DNA of 64,000 nucleotides from assembly GCA_013396525.1 (NCBI GenBank), contig VWYX01000282.1, forward strand, positions 1 to 64,000, read 5' to 3'. The notes under the pieces were generated by a model. It was not told where the DNA came from and searched no databases. It saw only the letters and a list, made by a program, of their open reading frames with translations. The position numbers were made by a program, and so were the translations under genes. This stretch comes from Chaetorhynchus papuensis (taxonomy: Eukaryota > Chordata > Aves > Passeriformes > Rhipiduridae). Each line of letters begins with the position of its first letter. The first letter of the stretch is position 1. Positions 46,103-61,100 of the stretch are shown in pieces.

Positions 46103-49100
46103 TGTCATTCACCAAAGGCCTGCAGGAGGAGAGGCTCCAACAGGCCACAGAAGAGTTACAAATGAATGCAGCCACATCTCTGGGTCAGAGCTCAGTGTGT
46201 CAGTGGAAGAGCAGAGGAACCTCACTCAAGAATGAAGAATTAGATCTTGTTCTCGCAGACAAGAAAATAGACGTAATCCAGGCTGTTACTTCCAAACAAC
46301 AGCCAAACATGGGAATGATTAAGGATGTAATCAGAAGGTACTAATCAGTATTGTCTTCCATCCCCACACTCTAGAGATGGAAAAATGTAGTAACCAGACC
46401 TCCCAAGCTCAACAAGAGCAGACCTGAAGGCCTGAAGCTCAAGAGAGACTTCAGCTATTTTCAGATTATTCTAAGAATTTCTCACAAGGCCAGTAAAGGA
46501 TAAAATACCATCTATATATTTACTGGAAAAAACACTCTGTCTACTTTGCCCAAATGGTGCTTTTGCCTGCCATGCCAGCACCTCCATAGCTCAGATTCAG
46601 CATGTGCAGGAGTCCCCCCAGTTCTGAGGGGTGTCCCATAGCAGTCTGGGACTGCTGGGATCACAGTGAATAGCTCTATTGCCAGGTGACATCCAGTGTT
46701 CAGACACCAGGAAAGCAGCTCAAGCCCACGAGAGTCAGAGAGGACCAAAAGACAGCATTTCAACTTGCTCTGGTCTTGGCCCAACTCCAGACAAGCCTAG
46801 GCTTGCTCAGTAAAGCTCCTTTGGCTTTTCTGAGAGATCAGAGCTGGGCAGCGAATGGTTCAGGTTACACTTCAACATGGACACCTGCCCGAGAGCCTGA
46901 CTTACCTGGATGAAGGCCAGATGTGGGTGAGTCACCTAACGAGTCCTCAAGAGCCATTCTCAAGATGTTAAAGTCTTTGTGTCCCTATCACATGAAGTAA
47001 CACGTGAAGCACCGCTGGCACGTTAAACAATAGCACCATTAATTGTGAGAAGCTTTGGCCATGCCACCCATCCTACTTTTCCATGGTCCTTAGCATCTCC
47101 AGACTCTTAGCCAGGTAAAACAACAATCCCTCTCCAGCCTCTCTGCAACTCAAACAGGACTATTACACGAGTGCTCCGAGGGCTGGGAGACTCCTTAAGC
47201 CATATCTGGTTATCATATACTTTCCATACTTATAGTTAGCACTAATTTTGGCATATAATTCAAAGCATCACATGGTAACCCTCTCCAGATGCTGAGACAT
47301 AACCATGACAGACAGGATTTCCTCAAGAAAGCCAACACAAAAAAAATTCTAGATGGCTCTGGAAGCTCAACAGCCCATCACTAATCCCTTGCACATCCAA
47401 TTAGTATCCATGCTGAGTAGGTCAGATCCATCCACGTGAGATTCAGAGATGCCTGTTACATCATCACAAGTACCAGGTGAGTAAAACACTCCATCTCAAC
47501 TTCAACAGCACAGTCCAACAAAACTTCACCATAAATTTGGATTGCAAACAGCAGATTACCTTGCATCCTCTTATAATTTACATAAAACAACAGAATGTGC
47601 CATTCTCCAGGAGAACAGCAAGAAGTACTGTGCTTATGTTGTTTCAGACACTTAGTTCTTCCTGGACCTCCCCGTTGTGCTCAGAGTACCTCACAAATGG
47701 CAGCAGCTCACCCTTGGGCCCTGCCATACGGTCTCGGCCACCCACCTGGCTCCACCTGCCAGCTTTATCTCGGAGCAGGAGAGGACATGTGACAGGCAAC
47801 CTTCGAACTCTTGCTCCCCAGACAGAAATAAGGCCTCATCTCATCGAGTGCCGAGCAAAAAGACAACTTCTGCCACAAACCGCTTGTGATCCAATGTGTT
47901 CCCAAGGCAGTGGCCAATATTTACTTCCTGTTATGATTAGCAATTGGACTGTTGAAAACAGACAAGTGTATCAGCACCCCTTAAAATTAATGGGCAATAA
48001 ACAAAATAAATGAATACCAGTTCTTCCTTATTGACATGGCTGTACCTGTTCCGTGCATGCTGTTCCTACCTTCCGTTCCAAGGGGAACGTGGCTCCTGTG
48101 CCACGTCAGATCTCATGGTACCCTAAACTGTAAGGGGACATACAGAGCAATGATCCCTGAATATATTCAGCCATCCAGCAATGGTGTTATTGCAAGCAGC
48201 ATGGGCTGGAGCAAACCGTATCCAAGTCTTTCCACAGATCTGCCACTGCCTTTCAGCACTGCTTTGAGCAATTCACTCAGCCAGCTGCATTTATTCCCCC
48301 CCATACAAGAGACATGTTCCATGTGTGAAGCCAAAGGGCCCAATTCATGGCTACCCTTGTGTAGGATAGGGTTCCCTGCAGGATTATCCTCTGTGCGTAA
48401 GGATACACGTTCCCATGTGAGACTGAGCCTTTTGCCAAGGTCTCATGTCAGTGACCGGCAGGAAGAAGAGGCTGCTGGGTGGTCCTACCCCTAAATTATT
48501 TGCTGACTGCTTCCCTAGGGACCATGGCAACTGTGGCACAGACAAGAGAATCCCTAAGGACAGCACTGATCTGGGTCACAGCAGCCACTCGCAGAAGAAA
48601 AAGGGAGATGTCCTCATGTTGGCATGGGGATGAGGTGCCGTCCCTCTTCTGTAGGGGCCAGAACCATCTCCAGTCTCAACAATACACACTCTAAATTAAG
48701 GGCTACTATCCATGAGAAGAAAGGAAAATAAAAGGAAGCAGCAGCAATACGAAGAGACTAGGCATTTATTCCTGGCTCACTTGCTCTTAATGGAGATAAC
48801 AATACCTCACTCCTTGACAGCAAAGCAGGGAGACTTAATGCATGGAAGTTTGCCAAGTAAATTGAGATCTTTGTACAATAGGCACTTTCGACATGCACAA
48901 CTCCTGGCTTATTAAAGCAAAACAAAAGCCGCTCACCTTGAGGAGTGTTTAGAAATTAGGAGCCACAGTTCCCCTAGCACAACACTCCACAGGATTATTT
49001 AAGCTTGTGCACATCCCAAAAGCAATGCTTGACTAGTTAAATATCTAACACCAAGGTGGAAAACAGCGAGGAAGATGCAGGATTGCTCCGTCTCTTCCAC

Positions 49101-52100
49101 ACAATTTCCCAGGCATTCTCCAGGACCCCAGTCCGCTCTCTTTGAGCAACATGTGAGTTTCAAACAAGGCACTGCACTGTGACCTTATCATATCCTTACA
49201 TCCACTATAAATGTACGTATGAGAGAAAAAGGGTTGCACAAAAGTGGCCTACTTAGAAAGGTCCCAGAATACTTTTCGTGCAATTTTCTCCTCAGTTCCC
49301 CATCCATCCATCCCTCCCTGCTGAAGTGGTAGGTAACCTGAGCAAGAGCAGCATGTGAATTGATTTGGAGGCGATCAGCGCATCGGTGTTCAGCTCTGGC
49401 CAGCTGCCGTGTCTTTGATTGCCTCGGGATCGATTTGCACACCATTCCCACTCACCTGCCAAGTCAGATGAAGAGGGAACAATGAAGTGAAAAGAAAATT
49501 ATATATTTGTAGTAGACACCTTCACCTCTCTCCACATTCTCCCTCGGGAGAAGTTAAGGGACCTGGACTGATTTCAGTGCTACTTTTAGCAAGTGTTAGG
49601 AGAGAAGTCAGTACAAAAAAGGGGACAGCAGGGATGACCCTCTTCGCCCGTTCCCTTTGACAAGAACCACCTACAGTGTAAAAGAAACTAATATTTGTGC
49701 CTATAACAGAGGCAGAGATACAGCAGAACGGAGTTTTGTCTGATAAATAAATCTTTTACTGTTCTATGGTCTTGTGCACCAGCCATGGATTATACAGTTT
49801 TCTATTTGCTTACACCTCATCTAAAAACAACTAAAACACTACACTAAAGCACTCCAATATACAAGTATTTCAGATATCTACTCTACCAGTAGCAATGATA
49901 TTTCTCTTGCATTACATGTAAAATTCTGTAATACTGGATAACTCCAACTTAAACGTATCCCATTTCTATAGTCCTTTTCCCCCCCCCCTTTCTTCTTCAA
50001 ACACAAAATAGCGTTTAACTGATTCACTACCTTCATTCCCAAAACTCTACCCAGATTCCGACAACATTTTTCCAAAAATCACTCCAGAAAACTCCCTTCC
50101 GGTATGGGCAATAGTCAGTGACTCTCAGAAGACCTGGTTTCATACATCCCTTGTGAAAATGGGTGTTAGGCTCCTAAATCAACTAGAATGCACAGCATGT
50201 GACGCTGAGCTGGACAGGAAGAGTCGATGCCAGGGGACAGAAGCAATCAAAGTAAACAGATGCATAAATGAGGGAAAGCAGCACTCTGGGCTATTACACA
50301 AGATGCTTCAAAAGCAAGTTGAGATGCAGAAAATTCTGTGGACTGCTGAAAGTAGGAAATTATAATCCAGCCAGTGACTCACTCTACTTGTCACATATTT
50401 TCTTTTCTCCCTTATGCATCTACTATTGGTCACCATCAGAGACGAAAACATTGTGTTAGAAGGGAGCTTGGTTTGACATTGCAGAGACATTCGTACACTT
50501 TTTGTCGATTGGGAACTTTAATTTTCACAACATGTGTCAAATAGATGTTATTTTTCCTTCCTAAAGAGTTTGCAGAAGCAGGCAGAGTAATTAAAGGTTA
50601 CACTTGCAGATATCATCACTATTATAGTTATTACACAATAAAGTCATACTATTACAGCCACCGCAGCATTGTGTTCCTCTGGTTCTGGTTTTAGCAGCTG
50701 GAGACACTTTCTAATTTCAGGTACATCACAGGCTTCCAGTGAATCTGGGTCTAAAGGGCCATCTATTTAAGAGTGATGGGTAACCTTTGTTTTGTTATCC
50801 TATTTTCAGAAGAAATCAGCTTACATTTAATCACTGCCAAAAAAACCAACCTGGCACCATTAATTGACCAGCAATTTACAGGGCCTTTTGGGTGACAGAA
50901 TCTGCAGAATGAAGAGAAACTCGAAAAACTGCAGAGCTATTCAGGGTTCTGTAAAGGCCCTGCCCTCAGGAACCCAACCCATTTGTGAATATTTTTCTCT
51001 CCCATTTACAGAGATTTAGATAATAGAGAGAACTTAGATAGCAAGCTGAGGTATCAGTATCTACACACGTGTCCACATTTAGTCAAGTGACTCCCATCCT
51101 TTTGTGCTCTTCTAAAGTAATTGGTTTCAGAGAATAAAACATTCATCATCTATCTCCAAGGAACATGTCACACTAACCCTTCTCTCTGCCCACCTTCTCC
51201 CTTCAGGCACTTCCTGGTCCCTTTCTCCCCATGCAGATTATGAAAGTAATGTTCCTTTTGCCTGGGCCTTTTGCCCCAGCCATTTTACTCTGTGCTTTGA
51301 ATTCCTCTAACATCCTCCTCTGTGTCATCTTCAGGTGCCTTGTTCTGAGTTTCTCCCCTCTGCTTAGTCATCCTCATTTCCTACTATTGAGCCCCAGCAC
51401 TCCCAGTTCTGCTACTAAACCACCATCAGCCTCTCACACAGAATACTGCACATGCCCAAGGGTCCCCTCTCACCTTTGCCTCCTCCATAAACTCATCCTG
51501 AAGGCCCTGTTCTTCCTCCACAACATAATACAGGACTCATTGCTTTTGTGACATCCGTGAGAAACTGATAACGAAGCTGATAATGAAAATGTTATTGACT
51601 ATTTAGGTACAGTCAGTCCATATTACAAAGTTTAATAACTGCAGGTAAAATAAAGAGCAACTGGATATGGTAAGTGATTCTGAAGGTTTAATTTTTCAGA
51701 GCTAAGAAACAAAACTGTGCTAAGTATCTATGGTCTGAAAAATGAAGCTTTTTAAGAAAAATACACCTGGATATCAAAGACATCTGAGATGACCTCACAA
51801 CAGTACAAGTGATTCTAAAAGTCTGTTACAGAAACATTTTTTAAAAGGGAAAAAAATAAAAGTAAAATTCTCTTCAGGTACAACCTTTACTCCATTGCTT
51901 ATGTGTCATTTATGCCTACTGGATTGAGTTGCAGACACATGCAGTAGAAATGAATAAATCCTGAAAGTCAGCTTATCAAAAATAGATTGCCAAGTCATGA
52001 CTTCAGATTTCCTCAGTTCCAGTGGATTGTCAAGTATCCCCTGGGTTTTTACAGAAATTTGGAGAAGAACCTTGTGAAGAATAACTGACCTGAAGACAAA

Positions 52101-55100
52101 GAAGACTTTAGAGGAGGCTGGAAGACAAGGAGCATTTTGAAGATGGATTCTGATAGAAAATCCCTGAAGACAGCTGGCTCAAAAGGTGAAGTGTGGTCAG
52201 CACTTTTCTCCACAACAGGATGCTGCTGCATGCACCCACTGGCACACAACTTCCTTTATCCTGACAGCTGCTGGATGCTGATATAGATACATATTTAACG
52301 TTTTCCTCAGTCCAGCATACTAACAGTAGGCCTTACTCCACCTTTTGCTAGAGGTTCAGCAGAGGTACATACCTAGAAATGTTAAAGCTCCTCTCTGAAG
52401 GCAGGTTCACAAGAACAACCCCAGTCCCGCTGAGAACACAGCAAGGTGAAGAACGTGCAGTCACACCACGCTTGCAATTGCGGGGCTTCTGCACTGACAC
52501 ACTGTGGAGTGCAGCAGCACATCAAGCACTGACACAAGGGTCAAATTAGTAAGTAGCTGCATAAACTTCCTCCATGTCTCATACCAGACCAGGTATTTTG
52601 GTGTATTTTAGGAGCTCTACAGAACAGTTATTTAAAGAGTCAAGGTTCCAAGAAATGCTCTGTACCATAAGCCTTTGTTTCCTGCCTGAGAAAAGAGGTA
52701 GTTCTTCCAAAATGAAAAAGTAACTATGACATTCTGAGCTTGAACTCTGGAACAGAAAATAGTTCATTTACAAAGAATCAATCCCATCACACGCAGTTGC
52801 TTTGAACTCTGTTCATAATACAGCTCAGTGTAAAATACATCAATTCTATCAAACAGAAAAAAGCAAACATGGCTGGGTGAATCATGATGGGTTGTGAAAC
52901 TGCAGGAGCTCACACTGTCCCTCAGGATAAATAAATATTCATTGATTTCCCCCTTCTGGTCATCTCCAGAGGGAAGCAGATTGTGATGTGCTAGGAAACT
53001 CCAAAAGCAGGAGCTTCTTGCACACTCCTTTTCTTGAGAAGGGAAAAGACTTTGAGAAATCTTGTCTCCTCGCTCATAGTAAAGACACGTAGCCTGGTGG
53101 CCACCTCTGTGTATCTTCTATCAAGCCAACTTGGAACACACCAGGACATCAGAAAGAAATTCCCAAGTCCTTCTACTGCTTCTACGCTGGCTTGTTTCTC
53201 AATGCTTCTTGTAACACTACTCTGCAGATAATCTAGTGGAAAAACAGCTTGGAGCAGGTAATTGCAGGGGCTGGGAAGGAAGGGATGACTTTGCAGGGAG
53301 AGGAAGTGAGCTCTCCCTTTTTTCTTTACACAGCAGTATCTCTCTCCCTACTGATGTGGCTATGACTGATGCAGATCCACTCCTCTTCGTTCAGCCGTGG
53401 CCACACACAACAGGCAGTGCCTTAACTGAAGCACAAAAGATCCTGTGAAGACAATTGGCCATTGACAGATTCTTCACAGTCCAGCTGAGGACAGTGCTGC
53501 TGGGAACTCTTCTCCCCATCCACTCCTCTGCCAGCAGAGGAGCTCAGATGTTCACTTCCTAACACATGACAGGCAAAATCAGCTGGGTGACTTCAAACCA
53601 GCTGTTTGCACTGGTTGGACTAGACTGGCACTTTTGTGTGACACAGAAGAGAGACTCTCGGTGTTGGTGTTGATCAGCAGCTGGGGCATTATTGCCCTTG
53701 GCCCGCAGAGAGGGAGCCCAAAGAGGGCATCTCACCAGGGCTCTGCATTACTGAGGGACATGAATCCCTTTCAGCTATTCCTGTGAAGGAATAAGGATGG
53801 GCAACGTGGAAACAGAGCACTTTCTGCAGCAATGTTTCTACATCCACAAGTCATATCTTTAAATTATTTGGTTTAAAAATCACACTACATTTAAACTTCT
53901 AAGCTCTCTCATATTTATACACACACACACACCAGCCTTTGAGATGAGCTAACCAATAGAAATCACAAAATCTTGCTTTAACAGCCTATTTTATGCTGTT
54001 AGCATTCACCATTCTTTTTGAATTACAACTTCAAATACAATTTCTTTGTATCTTCTTCAGTTTAAGGTAAACTTCTGTGGGGTATGGGCCAATTCAATAG
54101 AGGTTCACAGCAAATACTGAGTATTTCTTGCACAGGGAAGAGGCCACAGAGTATTTGTGCACTGCTCTACCTCTTAAGGTCCACATAACATTAATTATGA
54201 ATTATGCAGCTTGTGAAATCTGTGTCACAGAAGTTACATGCTGTTGCTTCTTAAATTGATTGGTGCAAGCCTGACAAGGATCTAATTGAAATCAGTCAGT
54301 TGCTTAAGGTTATCTGGATATTTTGTGTGCTGTGCCAAACCATGGCTTGTGAGCTCACCTTGTATGATACATACCAATCCCATTAATAAACCCAGCCTTG
54401 CATCTTAAACCTATGATCCAAACCCGTATTCTTCATCTGCGAATCCAAGCAACAGAAGTCAGATATACATACGACTCATTATTCTGTTTTTTAAATATAC
54501 TTTCAGAAGAATCAAGGTTTTCAAACTGGACAGCAGAAATGGGTATTCAGATTTATCATAAAGCAAGTGACACAGAAAACTTATTTCTTGGATGTAAGCA
54601 AAAGTTTAAACCAAAGATTTTGATAGTTGATTTAGAAGTCCTGTATGGGGAAACCGCTCTGGAGGCAAAGCATTCAACTCCTCACAAATCTCCCTTTTTT
54701 CCATTCACCTTCCACCGTCTTCTAAATCAGAGTCAGGGAATGGGTTGAGATCTTAGAATAGACAGAGCTGTAAATGCCCAAAAATTCTGGGTAATTATTG
54801 ACGGAAAGGGAGCAACTGCTCAGATTACAGAATCTGACACAGGTTTGTCTTTGCTGAACACAGTAGTTTGATCTCAAAGAGACTGGAGGTCAGGAGACTC
54901 AAACATGTGGAGCCAGGAGAAGGATGAAGAAAAAGAAGACAAACCTAATCTCTAATCTAATCTAGGAATGGGACTGGCAGAGGTAAAAGTCACATGTGAC
55001 TAAACCTCAAGGTCTTCTATCAAGAAGATCAAAATAGCAGTGATGACCACCCACTGAAAAGTGCAGGAGAATAAAAAGGCTGAGACATCATAAATTTAAG

Positions 55101-58100
55101 TCCACACACCACTGATGTGCTAAATTCAAAGCCAGGAGCTCCATTCTTCCTGCTTGGTATATTTTGTGAGCCTGAACAGCATATTCCAGTTCCATGGCGC
55201 CAGAACTTTTTTCCCCTTGTTTGTCTGTGAAAGAGAATCTTCAGTTCATGCCCAGAGTTTTAACCAAGGCAGTGAAACCTACCCAAGTTAGAATTTCAAA
55301 TAACAGCCAAGAAATGAAAACTCTGTCACCTACCTTGGGATGTTGGTACTAAAGCATAACAATGGCACGCAGGAGGTCAGCATCAGCTGTTCTGCTGACA
55401 GCATTGTAACAGATAAAATGGGACAGTGCTGAATAGCAAGGAGTACATTTGGAGCTGCAGCAGGGAAAGAAACAGAAGGAAGGAAGGGAAATATGCCCTT
55501 TTAGCAGCACTGTGTATTTTCCTACAGAACAGGGCTGTAACAAGGCTCTAAACAGAGAGGAAATGGGTCTATCACTAAAACAGCAAGTGCACTGTCTTTG
55601 CAAACTCCTTCCACCAACAGCAGCAGTGCCCTTGCAGACTGAAGGATTGTTTCACGTGTACACATTAACATACAGATCAAAACAAAAATCCACAACCAGA
55701 TCTTCTCCACCAGATTCCTTTTAACTCACTAATTTACGCAATCCCTGCATTGCTTAAACCCTTGATACTCTCAGAAGCGAAGGAAAACAAACACCATTTC
55801 AGGAAAACAAAACAAAAATACCTACATTTTGAAGTCTGAGTTTGAGGCTTGTGTGGTGAAAATTGTAACACAGTTTTGCTGTTAATGACACTTGTGACTG
55901 GACTGAGGTATGTGCATCACACAAACTCCATCGTGCTCTGCCACTGAGAGGTCTGTCCCTGCTCAGACCGAGGGAGGAATGCTTTACATCTGCATAGCTG
56001 AGCAGAAAAACTCAAGGAACTCTAGAACTGTTTGAAGCAACTAAGGAAATAGGCTGATATTGACTTCTTTAAGAAAAAAAAACAAAAAACAGGCTGGGGT
56101 TTTTTTTAAGTTTGAGTTTCTTAGCAAACACAACAAGAAAAATAGAAAGACATTGCATTAAACTTAGTTCTATTTTCTGTTGTTAGAATTCAAACCTAAA
56201 AAGTACTGGTAAAAATGAAGAGCTGATCTCAGCACTCAAAAAATTCAGAGTGGGGGAAAGGAGTGCAGGAAGGGGTGAAGTGTAGGTCAGAGGATGGTGT
56301 CGGAAAAGCACTCGAGAAAAGCAGAAGTTTCTGACTGTTTATAACCCACAAGCTGAAATTGAGGCCTGTAACAAAAGCTCTAAGAGCAGATGATCTGTGA
56401 AACCAAACCTGCAGATAACAAGATAACTCCTAAATCACAATCTAACAACGGTGGAACTTAAAACACATATTAAGGCTGTCTGTGTAGAAGGTGTTTTACT
56501 GTATATTGACAGTGATGAAGACACCAGCGCTCACCACACTCCATGCAAACCTCGTAAGGCCTCAGCCCGAGAGCCTCTGGCTGCCAGTCCATTAGTGCTC
56601 TTCCCCCATGGAATCTATAGCCAGGATGTAACCTCAATCCAGAGTAAAACAGGGTGAAATACCAGCTTGTTGAAAACTCTTAGCGCTCAGCCATCCATCA
56701 GCAAGTCTGTCTGCCTTCAACCACAAGTGCAAAACTTCCCATTTTCTCCCTTATCTTTCCATCTTGTGGTATTTATTTGCCAAGGCAACTTGGCACATTG
56801 CAGTAACATGTCCTCGTGTCCCTGACCTCCTCCTGTTTGCGCTTCTAACTGTGACACCATTTCTGATCACCCTCTGGTTTCTGCTGGCATTAGGGACAGT
56901 CTCTGCAGCACCACTCCAGTGGCACCAGCAGAGATAAGCTGTATCAGCAAATATAACCAAGAATGGGTAACAGTAGGATAGTTTTATGGCTGGGAGTTCT
57001 ATAAACAGCATATGTCATAACTGCATTATAGAGATGGACTTTAATGGCTTCACCTTCACCCCATATAACTGCTCGATTACATCACTGCTAACAGCAAGAT
57101 AACCATTATTGCATGGTCATAACAGCCCAGTTCAGTTTTTCTAACAGATACACATTTGCAAAACAGGACTTTGAATTTGATTCGTGAAAGGTGGTAACAG
57201 GGCTCAAATCAAAGTATAGTTTATGTTTGCCAGCATCCTCTATACAGAGACCACTATTACTGTGCTTCTGGAAAACTTGTCTTTTACCTCCCATTTCCAA
57301 ACAGGTGTAACTGTCACTTAAAGAACGTTAATTAAGATAGATCCATTGTGATTTCAGAGTACTTTTTGTCTAAGCTTGATAAATTTATCACAGACAGCCT
57401 TAACAATACATAACGAGTTATATCTGCACTTTCTGCAAGTCTATGCAATTAATTTTCTATTTGTGAAAGGAAATGGAAAATGAAATATTGTGCCCTTTCT
57501 AATGCAGAGGCAGATGTAATGAATGGCTTTGGCAAACAGTTGTCAAAGTATGTTAACTAACATCTACAAATCTTTTCCTTCCCCAACAATGGTTTTAGGG
57601 CCCAGGATAATTCACTTCCCTTTTTTGTCATACTGATATGACGTACTGAATCCACTGTATCTACATAAAAGAAACATAATTGAATTCAAGTTGCAAACCA
57701 ATTGTCTTCATCTTTTAGCCACTGGCTTGAGCGATCCCAAATGCAGATTAAAACCCACAGAGCTGATCTTTTCAGTATTCCCACTGGAGAACAGAAATCT
57801 GGTAGGCAAACACTTGAACAGAAGATTCCCCAGTTTTGGAAGAGGCTGCTGACACACACTGATCACCCTGCTTCCAAAGGGAACAACCACTGTATCCTGC
57901 ACCTCTTGTCAGCACCCTTTCTTTGTGTGGGGATGGGAGTATTCACACTCTTTGCATCTGGACTTTAGAATTGTTTTCAATACCTTTAAATCTGTACCTG
58001 TACAACCAGAAAATATCTATAATACTCTTGCAAGCAGAGCATCCCCCCCTGCTTCCAGACCATCAGACAATTTGCTGCAGCTCTCCATTATCCCATTAAT

Positions 58101-61100
58101 GCAAATAGTGATATCCATAGGGCAGGCCTAAAGAGCTGGTCTTCTGTTGTCTTCAAAACATGGGGAATTATTCACCAAAACCTACATGAGTTTAATCTTT
58201 TAGTTTGCCAGCTTTAGGCTTCAAAAGGTTAAGAAGCCCTAGGATGAAGATTACCAGTAATTCCTTGAGTTGGGCCCTTTGGGGCACTCAAAGAGTCTTT
58301 AATGGCATGCCCACACACCATTCTACTCCTATTATCAGATTTCTCTTTTATTTGGGGAAGCAGAGCATGGTTTCAAAACTTCAGGTCCTTTCATCCTTTT
58401 ACACAACAAAGTCCAGCTAAATTCTCCAAGCAGCTTTGACTCTGGCTTTTCCTACCCTTGGAAACCTTGCAACTTTCCTAACACTCTTAAAACTATTGCT
58501 TTTAGCTTTTGGACATATGTGATGTTAGTGTGATGCAAACCAGCCAAGGTTAAGTGTCTGGTAAAGCATGAAATAGTTTAGCAGTCAAGGATAACAACAG
58601 TGCACCAAAAAAAAGCAACACCAAATTGCTTGTAGGTCATCGGTGACAGCACTAAGCTATAAGAAGTTCCCCAGCACTACACAAAAGAAGAAAGCAACAC
58701 TGCACCCACAAAAGCAAAACTGAAATGACCCAGCAGTACAACAACCATGGCATTCAATCTGCAAGTAGACTGAGGAGAAAGAGCACTTGGTTGAAAAACT
58801 CCTGACACAGAAGCCACTGTTTCACCTGAAGTCATGAATGCAACAGCACTCACCGTGAGAGTTTATCCTCTCATGCATTTCTCCAAGCCTTCTGATTTTG
58901 CAGTGCTCAGCCTTGCACTACCCCGAGGCATGGCACTGCCTGGATACAAGCTGTTCCACAGGCACAGGGGCACTACTCAATAGGGAAGGCTCCAGAACTG
59001 ATCAGGCATGAAATGTACAGGCATTGGTGGTATTTCAGCATCCTGCCTGTCTTTCCCACAATCAGTAGCATCCAGCAAGGATACTTCTAGCATCAGAGCA
59101 ATGCAGCATTCACATCCATTTCCTCAAGTGAGGAAACAAGAAGTGAGGGAGAGCCCCTGGAGTAATCAGCCACCTACTGTTTCAAGTACTCCTTTAGGAA
59201 ATTCAGATTCCTCATCTACTCAGTTTGAGCAGACACACAAACTTCATTCCTCCATACTTCAGGTGACACCTTAACCACCTCAGCCTCCCCTCTGAAGTCC
59301 CACTTCCACATTGTGTAAGTAAGGTCAACAGTAGGGGCCTCTAGAGATCAAGGTTTGGGTCCCTAAAAAGTTTAGGGAGCAAATCACCCATGGGTTTGCA
59401 AGTGTAAGTGAAATACAAGCATCTTCAAAGGCATCACCAGCCATACACATGCACACACCCAAAGTCCCAAGCTCAGAAAGGACTGATGTCTCTCTGATAT
59501 TACCAAAACGTTTCTGAAGTAGTTGATGTTTCCCAGGCATGTTACACCTGAAAAGTAGAACAGCCTAGCCAATAGAGCACCTACTTCACCAAGCATCCAT
59601 CACATGAAAGAAAAGCTATGGGAGCAATAAAATAAATGCCAAAGGCATCACTGCTAAAGCCACAGAACCCACAAGCTGGATAAGCAGTATAAGGCTGCTG
59701 AAAAGGTAGGTAATTTTTTTGAGTCCTCCTGGCCTCTATACCCACCTGATTCCTACCTAGAGCCAGGTAACAGCACTTCTGAACAGACACAGAGGTTGTG
59801 CAAAGCCTTTGAAAAAACACTCATCAAGAAATACTGCCTGACTTGGCCAGAGCAGTCTCAATACTCACTGCCAAAGGCACAGGCACAAGGTATTGCGGAA
59901 GGACAACAGTTACCTCACAGCACAGTGAGCAGCAGCAGATGCCAAGGAATGCCATGTGGGAACCAGCCTGCCACAAAGGAATATTAATGTCATCAGCAAA
60001 GGCAACCAGCAGGATTTCTGAAACTCAGAATCAAAACTGGGGGTATGGGCACGAGAGACAGGATGGCAGAAGAGGTGGCAGAGCACAGCTGCATCTTCAG
60101 GCATTTGCTAGAAAGCACAAATATGGGAAAAAGTTACACACACTGAAGCTGGAAACAGCTACAGAACTACACGCAGCCCATCCTTGCTTTTACTGCAGGA
60201 GCTACAAGCTGAATCTGTAAAGCAACTCAGAAGATACCACTGCTAAAAATGCAGCTGGGCCCAGAGGTTATAACGGTTTGTTGAGACCATCTTTTGAGCC
60301 CTTCAGATGCAGACGAACTACTGGTACCAACGAGAGACAAAACTGCAGTACAGACACTGTTAATTCAAGGCAGCACAGCCTTCACAAGGAGCTGGTGAAC
60401 AAGGACACCAACCACAGGATGCTGCCACATGAAAAAGGGTGTTCAGTGAAGCAGAATGTGGGCTCGATCCCAGGGAGCTACACAGCACTGATGTTAGAAA
60501 ATGCATCCACCCAAACTGACTTTCCTAAGTGTTTGTATCCATCTTTCTCTCAGGACAGCTACTCAAAAAGACAGTGACTCTGAATGTGAATGGAGCAGGG
60601 ATGAAGTCATATGTAAGACAATCAAATCATGAGGCACAGATCATTAAAAAGAAGGAATCCTTCTTTCCACACTTCCAGGGTAGCGGCCTGAGTGTGGAAA
60701 ATAACAGATGTTGTATGCTGGCCAGGCATGTCAAGTGATATCAACGTCACAATGAGTAAAGATGAGACACATGAGGAAGTGCGAGCAACGAAAATGTAGC
60801 TGTGAACATAGATAAAGCTCCAAAGAGACCCTGAAGTAAAACAGGAATGAACCTACTGGCCCTGTATTCAAATGTCTTCATTATTGTAAGTGACTCTTTT
60901 GACTGCTGAGAACTCAACAGGTAGTCTTTCATTACCACAATAATCACCATAAACACGTTTCTGTACATACAGTGTCCCAAAGCATGCAGCTTCAGAAAAT
61001 ACAGTTTTGGTTACCAAGAAAAGAGAATTCAGCTCCACCACACATCGAAAGGTCAAACCAAATTGGCAAGTTATGAACAGCAATGACAGGCGAGTCATTT

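Noticed and set aside
51230..51551. Plus-strand frame with a hydrophobic, Pro/Ser-rich product
   Set aside because: No start context, domain, or splice signals; composition is that of pyrimidine-rich noncoding DNA.
53480..53650. Possible second CR1 tail (a GGTTGGACTAGACT segment near 53613)
   Set aside because: Only a short phrase resembles CR1; flanking sequence lacks the rest of the CR1 3' end and the octamer tail.
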